Positions 9,764 to 17,580 of a stretch of DNA of 64,000 nt are shown piece by piece; within the stretch, counting starts at the first letter, position 1, and the number at the start of each line of letters is the position of its first letter. Both the position numbers and the translations under genes were made by a program. The DNA comes from Alkalihalobacillus sp. AL-G (GTDB taxonomy: Bacteria > Bacillota > Bacilli > Bacillales > Fictibacillaceae): assembly GCF_030643805.1 (NCBI RefSeq), contig NZ_CP094656.1:3038001-3102000 (forward strand), in the 5' to 3' direction. Below the pieces are notes generated by a model. The model had not been told where the DNA came from, did no database searches, and saw only the letters and a list, made by a program, of their open reading frames with translations.

Positions 9764-10229
9764 TTTCCATCCACTCTCGTTTTAAAATTGCATAGCTTGT
9801 CGGTGTTTCAAAAAGCTTTAATTCTTCCAAGCGTGTTCCTTTTGCTTTATATCCGTTTGTATTTAAATGCTCATCCAGTTGTTCCCAAATCCAGACGACC
9901 ATATTTTCTGCGGTCGTATTCATGTTTGGAAGAACCTCATTCAGATAACGGTGATCCAAGCGGGAATCGATTTCTTTTTTAAACATTTCTTTGATGGCTC
10001 CGAAGTCAACGGTTATTCCGATCTCATTTACATAGCCGCTAATGGAAATGACGAGCTTATACGTATGTCCGTGCAAGCTTTTACATTTTCCTTCATAGCA
10101 GTGAAGGTGATGAGCAGCATCAAACGTAAACTCCTTTACAACAGCGACACGCTTGTTGTGATATTTCAGCTCATTCCGTTGGATATCCCGGTCAATCTGT
10201 TCCACACGTTTCGGTATTTGAAAGTCCAT
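9756..10229 (-). CDS. queD: 6-carboxytetrahydropterin synthase QueD
   Basis: A 157-residue member of the PTPS family, converting dihydroneopterin triphosphate to 6-carboxytetrahydropterin in preQ0 synthesis. Zinc-binding histidines are seen in DAAHHLH (about residues 38-43) and HGH (53-55); the catalytic Cys is in GKCKSLHGH. An AAGGAGGAGG site precedes the ATG. It is the first gene of queDEC and lies behind a preQ1-I riboswitch and a terminator hairpin, so expression is probably shut off when preQ1 is abundant. Confidence 0.95.
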   Translation of the reverse strand: MDFQIPKRVEQIDRDIQRNELKYHNKRVAVVKEFTFDAAHHLHCYEGKCKSLHGHTYKLVISISGYVNEIGITVDFGAIKEMFKKEIDSRLDHRYLNEVLPNMNTTAENMVVWIWEQLDEHLNTNGYKAKGTRLEELKLFETPTSYAILKREWMENE

Positions 10230-10276
10230 AATTGACCTCCTCCTTCATTTTAAAAATCGAATTTGTATCGTTCACG

Positions 10277-10395
10277 AAAAAAAGAACTGACCTCTATTTA
10301 CAGACAGCCGTTTCCTCCATGTCACTTGCTGCACATCGATCTATACCGATATGCATACTAGTAGAGCAAACAGACTCTCTGAAGAGCCAGTTCTT
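10277..10395 (-). terminator. Long leader hairpin ending in a U-tract, upstream of queD
   Basis: On the minus strand, AAGAACTG (10395-10388) pairs with CAGTTCTT (10289-10282) and is followed by a run of Ts ending at 10277, about 45 nt before queD. Inside are nested arms GTC-TTGC / GCAA-GAC and TGCA-ATCG / CGAT-TGCA. The divergent neighbour ytzB is on the other strand, so there is no upstream gene whose transcript needs ending; this supports attenuation of queDEC, working with the riboswitch. It is longer than a standard preQ1 expression platform. Confidence 0.6.
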
Positions 10396-10427
10396 GAATA
10401 AATAAGCTTAATTTAATTATTCATGCT

Positions 10428-10470
10428 CCCTAGTTTTGTTTTTCGAGGGGTGGGAATTTCGAACCCTCAA
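10428..10470 (-). ncRNA. preQ1-I riboswitch for queDEC
   Basis: Read on the minus strand, the stem GAGGG / CCCTC encloses TTCGAAATTCCCAC and is followed by an A-rich tail AAAAACAAAACTAGGG. This is the compact preQ1-I arrangement: a short hairpin with a C-rich loop and a downstream A-rich strand that folds back as an H-type pseudoknot, ending in the ACTA/ACTAGG ligand-side segment. It lies 200 nt upstream of queD in a divergent region. The aptamer senses the end product of the pathway encoded downstream. Confidence 0.85.
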
Positions 10471-10492
10471 TAAAATATTCTGTTATAATAAT

Positions 10493-10623
10493 TAAGAAAA
10501 CTTGGATCAGCCAAGCATAGCGTCGGCTGATCCTTAGTTGCACTTATACTTAGGACTTAAACTTTTCTACAACGTCGATTTACCTTTATTGCTGAAAAGT
10601 TATACTTCCTAACGTGTAAAGAG
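10493..10623 (+). repeat. R1 intergenic repeat, divergent copy
   Basis: It begins GAAAACTTGG-ATCAGCCAAG and ends TTCCTAACGTGTAAAG, the two ends shared by the R1 family, with TTAGTTGCACTTATACTTAG in the middle. The centre is longer than in the other copies (an extra segment around 10555-10600). Confidence 0.7.
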
Positions 10624-10721
10624 TTGTTCAAAAGTAACCAAAGTATAAACGACAAATCCAGATTTGTCGACTTTTTGAAGCTAAGCCTATGTTCGATAAC
10701 CCTCTGAAAGGAGTTTTCTGT

Positions 10722-11012
10722 TTGAAGACGTCAACTTTACTTGGTACTGCAATCGGTTTTATCGCAGGTGTTTTCATTACAAAGCAAGTGTCTGAACGAT
10801 CGGTTTCACCCGAGCTTGCATTGAAAAAAGTTAAACAGAAGTTTCCAGAAAAGATAGACGGCTCCTGGATATATACAACCAAGGAAACCATCGCTCTGAA
10901 TGAACTTGATTATAACGTGTATAAAGGTGGATTAACATGCCTTGACCAACACTATGAATTTACCGTAGATGCTGAAACTGGCGCGATTCTCGAACTGAGC
11001 CCCTCTAACTGA
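10722..11012 (+). CDS. ytzB: PepSY-domain protein YtzB
   Basis: A 96-residue protein with an N-terminal membrane segment (about residues 5-22, LLGTAIGFIAGVFI) and a PepSY-like domain: SPELALKKVKQKF, then the YEFTVDAETGAILEL ending typical of that fold. PepSY domains are often inhibitors or chaperones of extracellular proteases, but this protein's target is unknown. I chose TTG 10722 because AAAGGAG lies just upstream; a longer ATG start at 10689 would run through that site. Confidence 0.75.
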   Translation: MKTSTLLGTAIGFIAGVFITKQVSERSVSPELALKKVKQKFPEKIDGSWIYTTKETIALNELDYNVYKGGLTCLDQHYEFTVDAETGAILELSPSN

Positions 11013-11057
11013 ACCGAAAAGCGAAAACACCTTATTAACTTTCTTTACGTGCAATGA

Positions 11058-11142
11058 AAGAAGAGGTTGACCGATGACAGTGTAAGGCACCTCCAAGCTA
11101 ATCGGAGGGTGAACCTGACCGTACCTTAGTCAACCCCTTCTT
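11058..11142. terminator. Long imperfect hairpin between ytzB and a convergent gene
   Basis: Outer arms AAGAAGAGGTTGAC (11058-11071) and GTCAACCCCTTCTT (11129-11142); inner arms TAAGG / CCTTA and ACCTCC / GGAGGGT around a short loop. It sits in the convergent gap after ytzB and may act as a bidirectional terminator, though the total stem is unusually long (85 nt). A fragment resembling the R1 3' end (CTTATTAACTTTCTTTACGTGCAA) lies just before it. Confidence 0.55.
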
Positions 11143-11170
11143 ATTTCACATTTATATCGTATTGTTACCC

Positions 11171-11728
11171 TTAGTTAAATGTATGATGTTGGTTGTATAG
11201 GTTATTTTTAATTGTAAAGCGAGTTATAGAATAAACTTGGTTCCCCCATACAAACACGAAATAAGCAGGAACGATGAGCAACAATGAATGAAGGAATAGG
11301 ATCCAGCCAAGATTCATTTTTTTACCTAAATGCTCGAATTGATCTTTATAGGCACTCAACGATTTATCATTTAGTGCTGCAATTTCTGTAGAAGTCATCA
11401 TAACTCCATCTGTTGCATTGAAATATACAGTTTCCTTGCGATCAAACGTGAAAATATTATCACGTACAGTTTGGAAATCTGCTAGAGCTGCATAGATTGT
11501 AATCTCTTTCGACTCTTTCCCTTCCTCAGCTGGTGTTTCCACTACGAATTTCTGAAAAGTATCGGAATTCAAATCCAATGTGTCACTCTTATAATCATAA
11601 TATTCCTCTTTAAGGAACTCCTTAGTCGCTTTCTCCATACCTTCAGGCGCTTCAGCAGCATAAACATTCGCCGCTCCTGTAAATAGTAATGTAAGAACCA
11701 TGATAATGGCTGTAAGTTGTTTTTTCAT
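11171..11728 (-). CDS. Secreted or membrane-anchored protein of unknown function
   Basis: A 185-residue protein with a Sec signal peptide (residues 1-25, with a likely AYA-AE cleavage site), a polar mostly acidic central region of about 115 residues, and a C-terminal hydrophobic segment at about residues 146-166. The mature part is therefore probably displayed outside and anchored by its C-terminus. I do not recognise the family. The start ATG follows a GGGAGG site. It stands alone between the ytzB hairpin and ytnP. Confidence 0.7.
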   Translation of the reverse strand: MKKQLTAIIMVLTLLFTGAANVYAAEAPEGMEKATKEFLKEEYYDYKSDTLDLNSDTFQKFVVETPAEEGKESKEITIYAALADFQTVRDNIFTFDRKETVYFNATDGVMMTSTEIAALNDKSLSAYKDQFEHLGKKMNLGWILFLHSLLLIVPAYFVFVWGNQVYSITRFTIKNNLYNQHHTFN

Positions 11729-11895
11729 TTCGGTATACCCTCCCTGACATATATAAGTAATCCTCTATGAGCCAATTAATATATTACACTATTATTACTG
11801 TCAAAATCTATGGTAATTGTAACAGGTTTTCATAAATTATGTGACGTTTTTTATCATCCAGTTTCTTACATGTTGTTTATTCGTGTCTTCGTCAA

Positions 11896-12738
11896 TTAAC
11901 GTTGCCGCTTCACCGAATCCGTAATCTCACCATTACTATTAAACTTAACAGCTCGATAGATGGCATCGTGATAAAAGGTGAACCATGCCCCGTCCGAGAT
12001 CGCTTTGCTTATCCATTTTTGCTTTTGGGCGATCGAAGTCATCGGATAATCGTCATAGGCAAGTACCCACAGTGCATTCAAGTGGGCATGAGTCGGCATC
12101 AAATCTGCCATATGAACATAGGATTCATTTTCTTGAGTAAACTGTAAAATTGAATGGCCGTCACTATGTCCGCCAGTATGCACCATCTTCAAACCCGGAA
12201 GAACCTCAACCTCTTCTTTAAACGTTTGAATTTGTGACTCGATTCCTTTCCAATTCATCTCCCAATAAGTATTTTTGGAGCGAATGTTCGGATTTCGCAT
12301 CTCATTCCATTCCGTTTCGGAAGTATAAATGATTGCATTTTTAAATGTTGAACCGAACTTATCCCCATTAGGCTTGGTCAAACCACAAGCATGATCGAAA
12401 TGGAGATGTGTCATCAATACGATATCGATGTCATCCGTTGTAAGGTCTAGTTTTTCCAATTCCTTATCAATACTGGACTGTTCTGTTATGCCGTAATTTC
12501 TGATTTGTTTTTCATTAAATTTATCGTTTCCGATACCGGATTCGATCAATATGTTTTTCCCCTCATACTGAAAGAATATCGGATCTGATCGTAACTCGAT
12601 TTGGTTCTTTTCATTGTGCGGGTACTTATTCTCCCAAAGGGGCTTTGGCACAACCCCAAACATTGCGCCTCCATCCATATGGGTTACTCCGCCATTTAAC
12701 CAGTGCAGTTTGTTATCACCAATTTGAAGCGTTTCCAT
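11896..12738 (-). CDS. ytnP: Metallo-beta-lactamase-fold lactonase YtnP
   Basis: A 280-residue enzyme of the metallo-beta-lactamase superfamily. The metal motif [10 protein letters not shown] and a later [10 protein letters not shown] segment give the expected HxHxDH and downstream His/Asp ligands. YtnP of B. subtilis is known as a lactonase that interferes with quorum-sensing or streptomycete signals. ATG 12738 (METLQIG) is preceded by AAGGAG and matches the known N-terminus; the longer reading frame to 12843 overlaps trmB and is not used. The next gene upstream, trmB, is on the same strand, as in B. subtilis. Confidence 0.9.
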   Translation of the reverse strand: METLQIGDNKLHWLNGGVTHMDGGAMFGVVPKPLWENKYPHNEKNQIELRSDPIFFQYEGKNILIESGIGNDKFNEKQIRNYGITEQSSIDKELEKLDLTTDDIDIVLMTHLHFDHACGLTKPNGDKFGSTFKNAIIYTSETEWNEMRNPNIRSKNTYWEMNWKGIESQIQTFKEEVEVLPGLKMVHTGGHSDGHSILQFTQENESYVHMADLMPTHAHLNALWVLAYDDYPMTSIAQKQKWISKAISDGAWFTFYHDAIYRAVKFNSNGEITDSVKRQR

Positions 12739-12817
12739 GCTTGACCACTCCTTGTTTTGTTCTCTTTTATCCCATTGTAGCATATGGATTGATATTTCTG
12801 AGAGTGGTTCGTTTACA

Positions 12818-13462
12818 TCATTTGTTTCTGAATACCGCTTCACAACGATAGATACGATTACCTAGTGCAGAAAACTTTTCTTCATACTCTGTCATGACAT
12901 TTCCCTCAAAATCACTATTGTGTAGATCAAGGCTGACATTATTGATCAGCATGCCGTATTTTGAAAAGCTATATAGGGAATATTCGAATAAGGATTGATT
13001 ATCCGTTTTCAAATGAACTTCACCGTTCGGGATTACAATTTCTTCATAGGCTTTTAAAAACGTTGCATAGGTCAACCGCCGCTTGTCATGTCGGTTTTTG
13101 GGCCACGGATCGGAAAAGTTCAGATAAACTCTATGAACCTCGTTTTTCTTAAAATAGTCCCTCAGGTTTACCGCATTCACATTCATAAGGTGAACATTAC
13201 TTAATTCCGTATCGCTTACTCTATCAATAGCCGAAACAATGATACTTTTTTGACGCTCAATGCCTATAAAATTGATATCAGGATTACGTTGTGCCATTCC
13301 ACAAATAAACTGTCCCTTCCCTGTGCCAACTTCAATATGAATCGGATTATCGTTTCCGAAAACCTCTCTCCATTTTCCTTGCCACTTTTCAGGGTCGGCG
13401 ACGACAATATTTGAATGGTGATCTATTTTTTCTTGTGCCCATGGCTTGTTTCTAAGTCTCAT
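12818..13462 (-). CDS. trmB: tRNA (guanine-46-N7)-methyltransferase
   Basis: A 214-residue Rossmann-fold SAM methyltransferase that makes m7G46 in the tRNA variable loop. The SAM loop [12 protein letters not shown] and the [17 protein letters not shown] motif are diagnostic. The start ATG lies a few bases after a GGGTAG site. It is the upstream partner of ytnP on the same strand. Nothing unusual is visible. Confidence 0.95.
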   Translation of the reverse strand: MRLRNKPWAQEKIDHHSNIVVADPEKWQGKWREVFGNDNPIHIEVGTGKGQFICGMAQRNPDINFIGIERQKSIIVSAIDRVSDTELSNVHLMNVNAVNLRDYFKKNEVHRVYLNFSDPWPKNRHDKRRLTYATFLKAYEEIVIPNGEVHLKTDNQSLFEYSLYSFSKYGMLINNVSLDLHNSDFEGNVMTEYEEKFSALGNRIYRCEAVFRNK

Positions 13463-13838
13463 CTAATACTACCCTTTCTCTACGATTGTTTTTGCCTTTG
13501 TCATTTTACCATGATTTGATGAACTTGTTACAACGTCTTATTTTTACCAGCATTTTGACACGTAATTGTTAAAATCATCCACCTATCCCTTGAATAAGAG
13601 AGTATATGAGCGTATAATCGAGCATTTATTCATATAAGTGTTCTAAAGTACATTGACGTAATGTCATGCTCTTACATTACATTAAATACCGTTTCACTCC
13701 ATTAGGGTCGTAAACGCTTTCAAGGGTATGATTGTATTTGGTTAAGAATTGTCTTTATTAATGTGAGTTCAAAAAGTAAAAGAATATAATGCTTTTTGAA
13801 CATCCTCATAAAAAATTAGGAGTGAATTTAACAAAACC
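13463..13838. other. Intergenic region with one short hairpin
   Basis: This divergent interval of about 375 bp is AT-rich and contains no convincing reading frame. The only clear structure is the GTTCAAAAAG hairpin listed separately. Confidence 0.5.
13767..13801 (+). repeat. GTTCAAAAAG / CTTTTTGAAC hairpin, copy 1
   Basis: Perfect 10 bp arms at 13767-13776 and 13792-13801 with a 15 nt AT-rich loop, about 40 bp before a small plus-strand gene. Two further copies lie before plus-strand genes at 46.7 kb and 61.6 kb. Confidence 0.7.
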
Positions 13839-14009
13839 ATGATCTTACTAAAAAAAGCTGCATCAAAGACAGCAGAAATTTCCGTACTGACTGTATTTAG
13901 CGGAATATTCGCTGGATATGCACTTGTTGTTTATCCAATTGAACGAATTGCACTTAAGCAAAGTAAACGTACACAAAAGACAAAAATCAAATACGCATCT
14001 CAATTTTAA
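13839..14009 (+). CDS. Small membrane protein, 56 residues, unknown
   Basis: The frame from ATG 13839 to TAA encodes a 56-residue basic protein with one hydrophobic stretch (about residues 14-33, SVLTVFSGIFAGYALVVYP) and a Lys/Arg-rich tail. A GGAG element lies 16 bases upstream, farther than ideal, which lowers confidence. A terminator immediately follows the stop, supporting a real transcription unit. I do not recognise the family. Confidence 0.5.
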   Translation: MILLKKAASKTAEISVLTVFSGIFAGYALVVYPIERIALKQSKRTQKTKIKYASQF

Positions 14010-14035
14010 TAGATTGAATATAGAATTTTTGCTGC

Positions 14036-14077
14036 AAAAAAATGGGATTGACTTTCAATGAGGTCATCCCATTTTTT
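14036..14077 (+). terminator. Terminator after the 56-residue gene
   Basis: AAAAAATGGGATTGAC / GTCATCCCATTTTTT, with an A-rich and T-rich flank on each side. Confidence 0.85.
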
Positions 14078-14144
14078 GTTTAAACTGTTGATTTGAAATG
14101 TTCGTTTGGGGAAAATAGAAGAAGATAAAGGAAGGTGAATGATA

Positions 14145-14231
14145 ATGGACAATTTTTTGATCTTTTGGGCTCCTCCACTTGTTCTTTTGATTGGAATCGC
14201 CATTCTTTTTACCTGGGGTGCCAAAAAATAA
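14145..14231 (+). CDS. Very small CydS-like membrane protein, 28 residues
   Basis: ATG 14145 to TAA 14231 encodes 28 residues starting MDNFLIFWAPPLVLLI and ending WGAKK: a single transmembrane helix with a short basic tail. An AAGGAAGGTGA site lies upstream. The pattern (Met, two polar residues, Phe-Leu-Ile-Phe, Ala-Pro, a hydrophobic run, a basic end) resembles CydS, the 30-residue-class third subunit of cytochrome bd oxidase in Bacillaceae. No cydAB genes are in this window, so assignment rests on the N-terminal pattern alone. Confidence 0.55.
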   Translation: MDNFLIFWAPPLVLLIGIAILFTWGAKK

Positions 14232-14293
14232 CTGTATAAAGCAATGGTATTGACACATCCTAATGACAAAAGTGTCGGAAGGGGAATACGTTA

Positions 14294-14566
14294 ATGCCAT
14301 TACAAACAAAGGATCAGCTTACTCTGCTTGCAGATATATTAAGAACCCACCAACTCGATCAATGTGGTTCTCAGTCAGAATGCCAGCAGTTAGAACGACT
14401 TACAAATTCATTACTGCAAAATCCAAGTACTCCCCCCGAATTGAGAGAAACGTTGTCATCCATACATACATACAGTCAGCAAGGCAACCAAGCTGGATCA
14501 ATTAATGGGCATATACAAGGTCATCAGGGTCACTTGATGCAATGGATGACGACATTAAATTCTTAA
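14294..14566 (+). CDS. ytzH: YtzH-like protein
   Basis: A 90-residue soluble protein, rich in Gln, His and Leu, with no membrane segment or catalytic motif. Length and position between trmB and ytmP match YtzH of B. subtilis, a Bacillales family without a known role. ATG 14294 follows GGAAGGGG. The 3' half (HTYSQQGNQAGS onward) is polar and probably flexible. Confidence 0.7.
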   Translation: MPLQTKDQLTLLADILRTHQLDQCGSQSECQQLERLTNSLLQNPSTPPELRETLSSIHTYSQQGNQAGSINGHIQGHQGHLMQWMTTLNS

Positions 14567-14646
14567 AAGAGGAATGACCTGCTTAACTGATTCTAGCTTG
14601 AAATAATAAAAATCACCAAAACAATTAAAAATGAGCAAGCTTCACC

Positions 14647-15081
14647 TCAATAAACACTCGCACATGTTCCAGCTGCTGGTTCATAAAAACAATGATTTTT
14701 AAATTGACCAGAAAAAGGTTGACCGAACCATGTCTGAGGACATGGACCGTATGGATTAAAATACCAAAGACCATACTTCGCTGGGTGTTGCCTCCAATAA
14801 TCCAAATTCTTTCTTGCTAATCTTTTCTCAACAGATCTCGCCCTGTTATAAAATACATTACCCTTTTGAACAGCTTCAAAAGAATAGTTTCCTCCTTGCA
14901 CTTGATAGATGACTTCTCGGATTGTTCTTACATTTGCAAAATCTAAACAATCCGCTACGCCACGATTAACAATTATATTTCCGACATACAACATTCCTTG
15001 TTTCCCTTCACCTTCGGCTTCCGCTCTCATCATCCTAGCCATTAAGTCAACGTCCGCACTTGTATATTTTACTCTTGGCAT
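14647..15081 (-). CDS. cwlJ: Spore cortex-lytic cell wall hydrolase CwlJ
   Basis: A 144-residue protein closely resembling CwlJ, the SleB/CwlJ-family enzyme that opens the spore cortex during germination. The family segments YTSADVDLMARMMRAEAEGE and GKQGMLYVGNIIVNR are present, as is the C-terminal FKNHCFYEPAAGTC. There is no signal peptide, as expected for CwlJ, which is laid down from the mother cell. ATG 15081 has GAGG eight bases upstream; a GTG three codons earlier is possible. In B. subtilis cwlJ is paired with gerQ, which is not next to it here. Confidence 0.9.
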   Translation of the reverse strand: MPRVKYTSADVDLMARMMRAEAEGEGKQGMLYVGNIIVNRGVADCLDFANVRTIREVIYQVQGGNYSFEAVQKGNVFYNRARSVEKRLARKNLDYWRQHPAKYGLWYFNPYGPCPQTWFGQPFSGQFKNHCFYEPAAGTCASVY

Positions 15082-15351
15082 TTTTTTCACCTCAAAAGTA
15101 TTGTATGAAAAGAGCCTATTTTAATTTCATTATTTATGTAAAGAAAGAGCGATCTATTAAAAAACTCCCTTACCTTTTAAAATTTTTTTTCATAACTTGA
15201 ACCCGGTCTTGAATAAAAGAATAAATGAGTCCAGCCAATTGATATTCATTTATTGCCCCCTCGCATATTGAACAAGAGAGACATCAGGAGCTGATATATC
15301 TAAGGATTTTGCAGCCAATATCAGGATAAACTGAGCGATAATAACAACTCA

Positions 15352-15759
15352 CTACTCTAACACCATTTTATTAAATGATCGGACCAATAAAATACCCGAC
15401 AAAGCAGTAAGTAGTATCTGAATTTCAGCCATTTTGAACATTTCGATGTAAAATGGATTTGCTACCCCAAACCAAATGCTCCAGTATAACCTTGGAATAA
15501 AGCATACAATCGCTAAGAAAATTGCAGGAATAAACAGCCAATTTACTTTTATATTGCCTTGCATAATATTTCTTAAGGCGTTCCATTCAATCAAAATTCC
15601 AAATAAAAATGCCCACAAACTCATTTTTAAAAGAGGAACTTGCGGTTGATACATTTTATCTAGCGCTTTTTGTAGTTCCCAAAAAGTATTAGTCATTAAA
15701 TAAAGCAACACTAATATTCCTACGACAATAAATATGTAAAAGAATGTCTTTTTGTTGAT
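15352..15759 (-). CDS. Membrane protein of unknown function, non-standard start
   Basis: The frame encodes four or five hydrophobic segments, suggesting a small integral membrane protein. The first standard start, GTG 15711, has no ribosome binding site and cuts into a hydrophobic segment. A strong AAGGAG at about 15765-15770 instead points to an ATT (15762) or ATC (15759) codon in the same frame, giving an N-terminus INKKTFFYIFIVVGILVLLY that forms a complete first helix. I give the ATC version (135 residues). The family is not recognised. Confidence 0.45.
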   Translation of the reverse strand: MNKKTFFYIFIVVGILVLLYLMTNTFWELQKALDKMYQPQVPLLKMSLWAFLFGILIEWNALRNIMQGNIKVNWLFIPAIFLAIVCFIPRLYWSIWFGVANPFYIEMFKMAEIQILLTALSGILLVRSFNKMVLE

Positions 15760-15927
15760 AATACCACTCCTTAACTATAATATAATTACATTTTAACAAA
15801 TCATTTCCCCAGTTCGTGGATAAACCCTCTTCTTCAACATAACTGCGCAATAGTTAGATATTAAACAAAAAAAGAGGCTTAGCCCTTCTTAATCTGTACC
15901 CCTTGTAAAGGACAATTTTAAAAAAGG

Positions 15928-16779
15928 CTAGGCTGCGTTAAGAAGATGATCTCTGTATTGAACGGGGGTCATCTTTTTCATATTCCATTGGTATCTATAG
16001 GAGTTGTAGTATTTAATGGCAGTTTTTACTTCCCGTTTAAGATCTTTCAGTGTTTTACAGGATTTTATTTCAGCTAAATCTTTGAAATGACCAAAAAAGG
16101 ATTCCTGTGGGGCGTTGTCCCAACAATTCCCCCTTCTGGACATGGACTGGCCCAGTCGATGTTTCTTCACCAACTTTTGATATACAGGGCTGGTATAATG
16201 ACTCCCTTGATCAGAATGGATGTAGGCTCCTTTAGCCAGTTTAACCTTCCTATTCTTCTTTAACTTCTTAAGCGTGTCCATAGCGATGTCGAGCGTAATT
16301 CGATCCGAAACATTATGGGCCAATACTTCATTGGTAGAGGCATCTATAATGGTTGATAAATAAGCCCTTTCCCCTTTCCCGAAGTAGAGATATGTGATGT
16401 CTGTAAGCAGCACCTTATAAGGTACTTCCTGTTTGAACTCTCTGTTAAGCTGGTTCGAAACGACTTTGTGCTCCTGGGTGGCTTTCATAATACGCTTGTA
16501 AGGATTCGCTCTCCGGATAGGACATACAATGCCATACTTGTTCATGACTCTCCCGATTCTTTTAAGGTTATAGACAATATTAAATTGACCTGCCAGTATC
16601 ATTTTAATTTGGCGGGCTCCTTTTTTACGGTTCTTAAAGTGAAAGGCTTTGAGAATAACATCCCGGACAACTTCATCCTTTTTCTCTTTTTCCCTTCTTC
16701 GCTTTACTTGTTTCGCTGAAAAATAGTTATAGTAGCCTTGACGAGATACGCCTGCAGATTTACAAAGGTAAGTGATCAT
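15928..16779 (-). CDS. IS3-family transposase OrfB (DDE catalytic part)
   Basis: The 283 residues shown begin at an internal ATG; the real product is probably an OrfA-OrfB fusion made by -1 slippage at AAAAAAG (16890-16884), which adds a KDKVRRKGAKEKELILSADQ-type linker. The DDE triad is visible: LLTDITYL, then IHSDQGSHYTS, then the NAPQESFFGHFK glutamate. The SRRGNCWDN box before the Glu is typical of the IS150 group. The reading frame is intact. Confidence 0.9.
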   Translation of the reverse strand: MITYLCKSAGVSRQGYYNYFSAKQVKRRREKEKKDEVVRDVILKAFHFKNRKKGARQIKMILAGQFNIVYNLKRIGRVMNKYGIVCPIRRANPYKRIMKATQEHKVVSNQLNREFKQEVPYKVLLTDITYLYFGKGERAYLSTIIDASTNEVLAHNVSDRITLDIAMDTLKKLKKNRKVKLAKGAYIHSDQGSHYTSPVYQKLVKKHRLGQSMSRRGNCWDNAPQESFFGHFKDLAEIKSCKTLKDLKREVKTAIKYYNSYRYQWNMKKMTPVQYRDHLLNAA

Positions 16780-16844
16780 GTTTTTTAACTTATATTTCTC
16801 AATGATGTATCGAATGAGGACGAACTTCTGATCAGCTGATAAGA

Positions 16845-17264
16845 TCAGTTCTTTTTCTTTAGCCCCCTTTCGGCGAACTTTATCTTTTTTAGCAATTCGT
16901 TCTCTGCTTTCAATAAATTATTTTCCGCCTCTAACCTTGCATATTTTTCTTCATTGGAAAGTTCTCTTTTCCTTGGTCTTCCTGATTGTCCTCTTCTTGC
17001 ATCCTGAAGTCCCAGTGCTCCATTTTTACGATAGGCTTTCCCCCACCTTTCAGCAGAACATTTAATACGTCTAGTTCCAATAATCTCTGTATCAAACCCG
17101 TACTCTTCAAAAATCTCTCTAGAGAATTTCCCACGTTCCTTTTGAACAATAAACAGCTGCTTGAATTCATCAGTATAGGTGATGGCTTTTGAAGTAACGG
17201 ACTTAACATAAGGATTTTTTGATAATAGTTCGATCTCTTTTTTTGTGAAGCATTTTTTACTCAT
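16845..17264 (-). CDS. IS3-family transposase OrfA (helix-turn-helix part)
   Basis: A 139-residue DNA-binding subunit with a helix-turn-helix (FSREIFEEYGFDTEIIG) and a C-terminal leucine-zipper-like coiled coil (ARLEAENNLLKAENELLKK) that ends at the frameshift site. On its own it would bind the IS ends and inhibit transposition; after slippage it is fused to OrfB. Codon phase and spacing to OrfB agree with a standard IS3 organisation. Confidence 0.9.
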   Translation of the reverse strand: MSKKCFTKKEIELLSKNPYVKSVTSKAITYTDEFKQLFIVQKERGKFSREIFEEYGFDTEIIGTRRIKCSAERWGKAYRKNGALGLQDARRGQSGRPRKRELSNEEKYARLEAENNLLKAENELLKKIKFAERGLKKKN

Positions 17265-17490
17265 GTGTGTTCTCCCATCCCATTTTTCACTCTAATTGTA
17301 CACAAAAAGACCCTGCAGAGTAGACCTTTTTTTAATGTGTCTACTCTACAGGGTACAGTTTATCTTAGACAACGCTTCCTTTTCTCGAATATGTGAAAGT
17401 CTAAATTCATAACCACAGTTTATATTTCACACCCTGCGAATCAGCATGTGAATTTTAAGGCTTTTTTGGAAAACTGCATAACAGTATAAA

Positions 17491-17525
17491 ACGCAAGAGA
17501 CTTCGATTTGCGAAATCTCTTGCGT
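17491..17525. terminator. Hairpin downstream of ytmP
   Basis: Perfect 10 bp arms ACGCAAGAGA (17491-17500) and TCTCTTGCGT (17516-17525), 55 bp beyond the ytmP stop. The T-tract is weak, so termination is likely but not certain. Confidence 0.5.
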
Positions 17526-17580
17526 ATAAATGTGCGAATTATTTAAGAACCGCTTGACCTGAGGCAGCCCTCTTGTGTGT

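Larger units (their letters stand above)
15895..17357 (-). mobile_element. IS3-family insertion sequence (IS150-like)
   Basis: A 1463 bp element whose ends match as imperfect inverted repeats: TGTACCCCTTGTAAAGGACA at the left and, read inward, TGTACCCTGTAGAGTAGACA at the right, both with the TG...CA termini of IS3. It encodes two overlapping-phase transposase frames on the minus strand with an AAAAAAG slippery site at 16890-16884 for a -1 frameshift. A second hairpin (CCCTGCAGAGTAGAC / GTCTACTCTACAGGG) is formed inside the right end. No clear target duplication was found. The element looks complete. Confidence 0.85.

Noticed and set aside
10282-10395. T-box leader or S-box in front of queD
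   Set aside because: Neither the T-box core (GGTGGTACCGCG) nor the S-box core is present; the region fits a preQ1-I aptamer followed by a hairpin.
15880-17370. Target-site duplication around the IS3-family element at 15.9-17.4 kb
   Set aside because: The bases flanking the inverted repeats do not match as a direct repeat, so no duplication is claimed.
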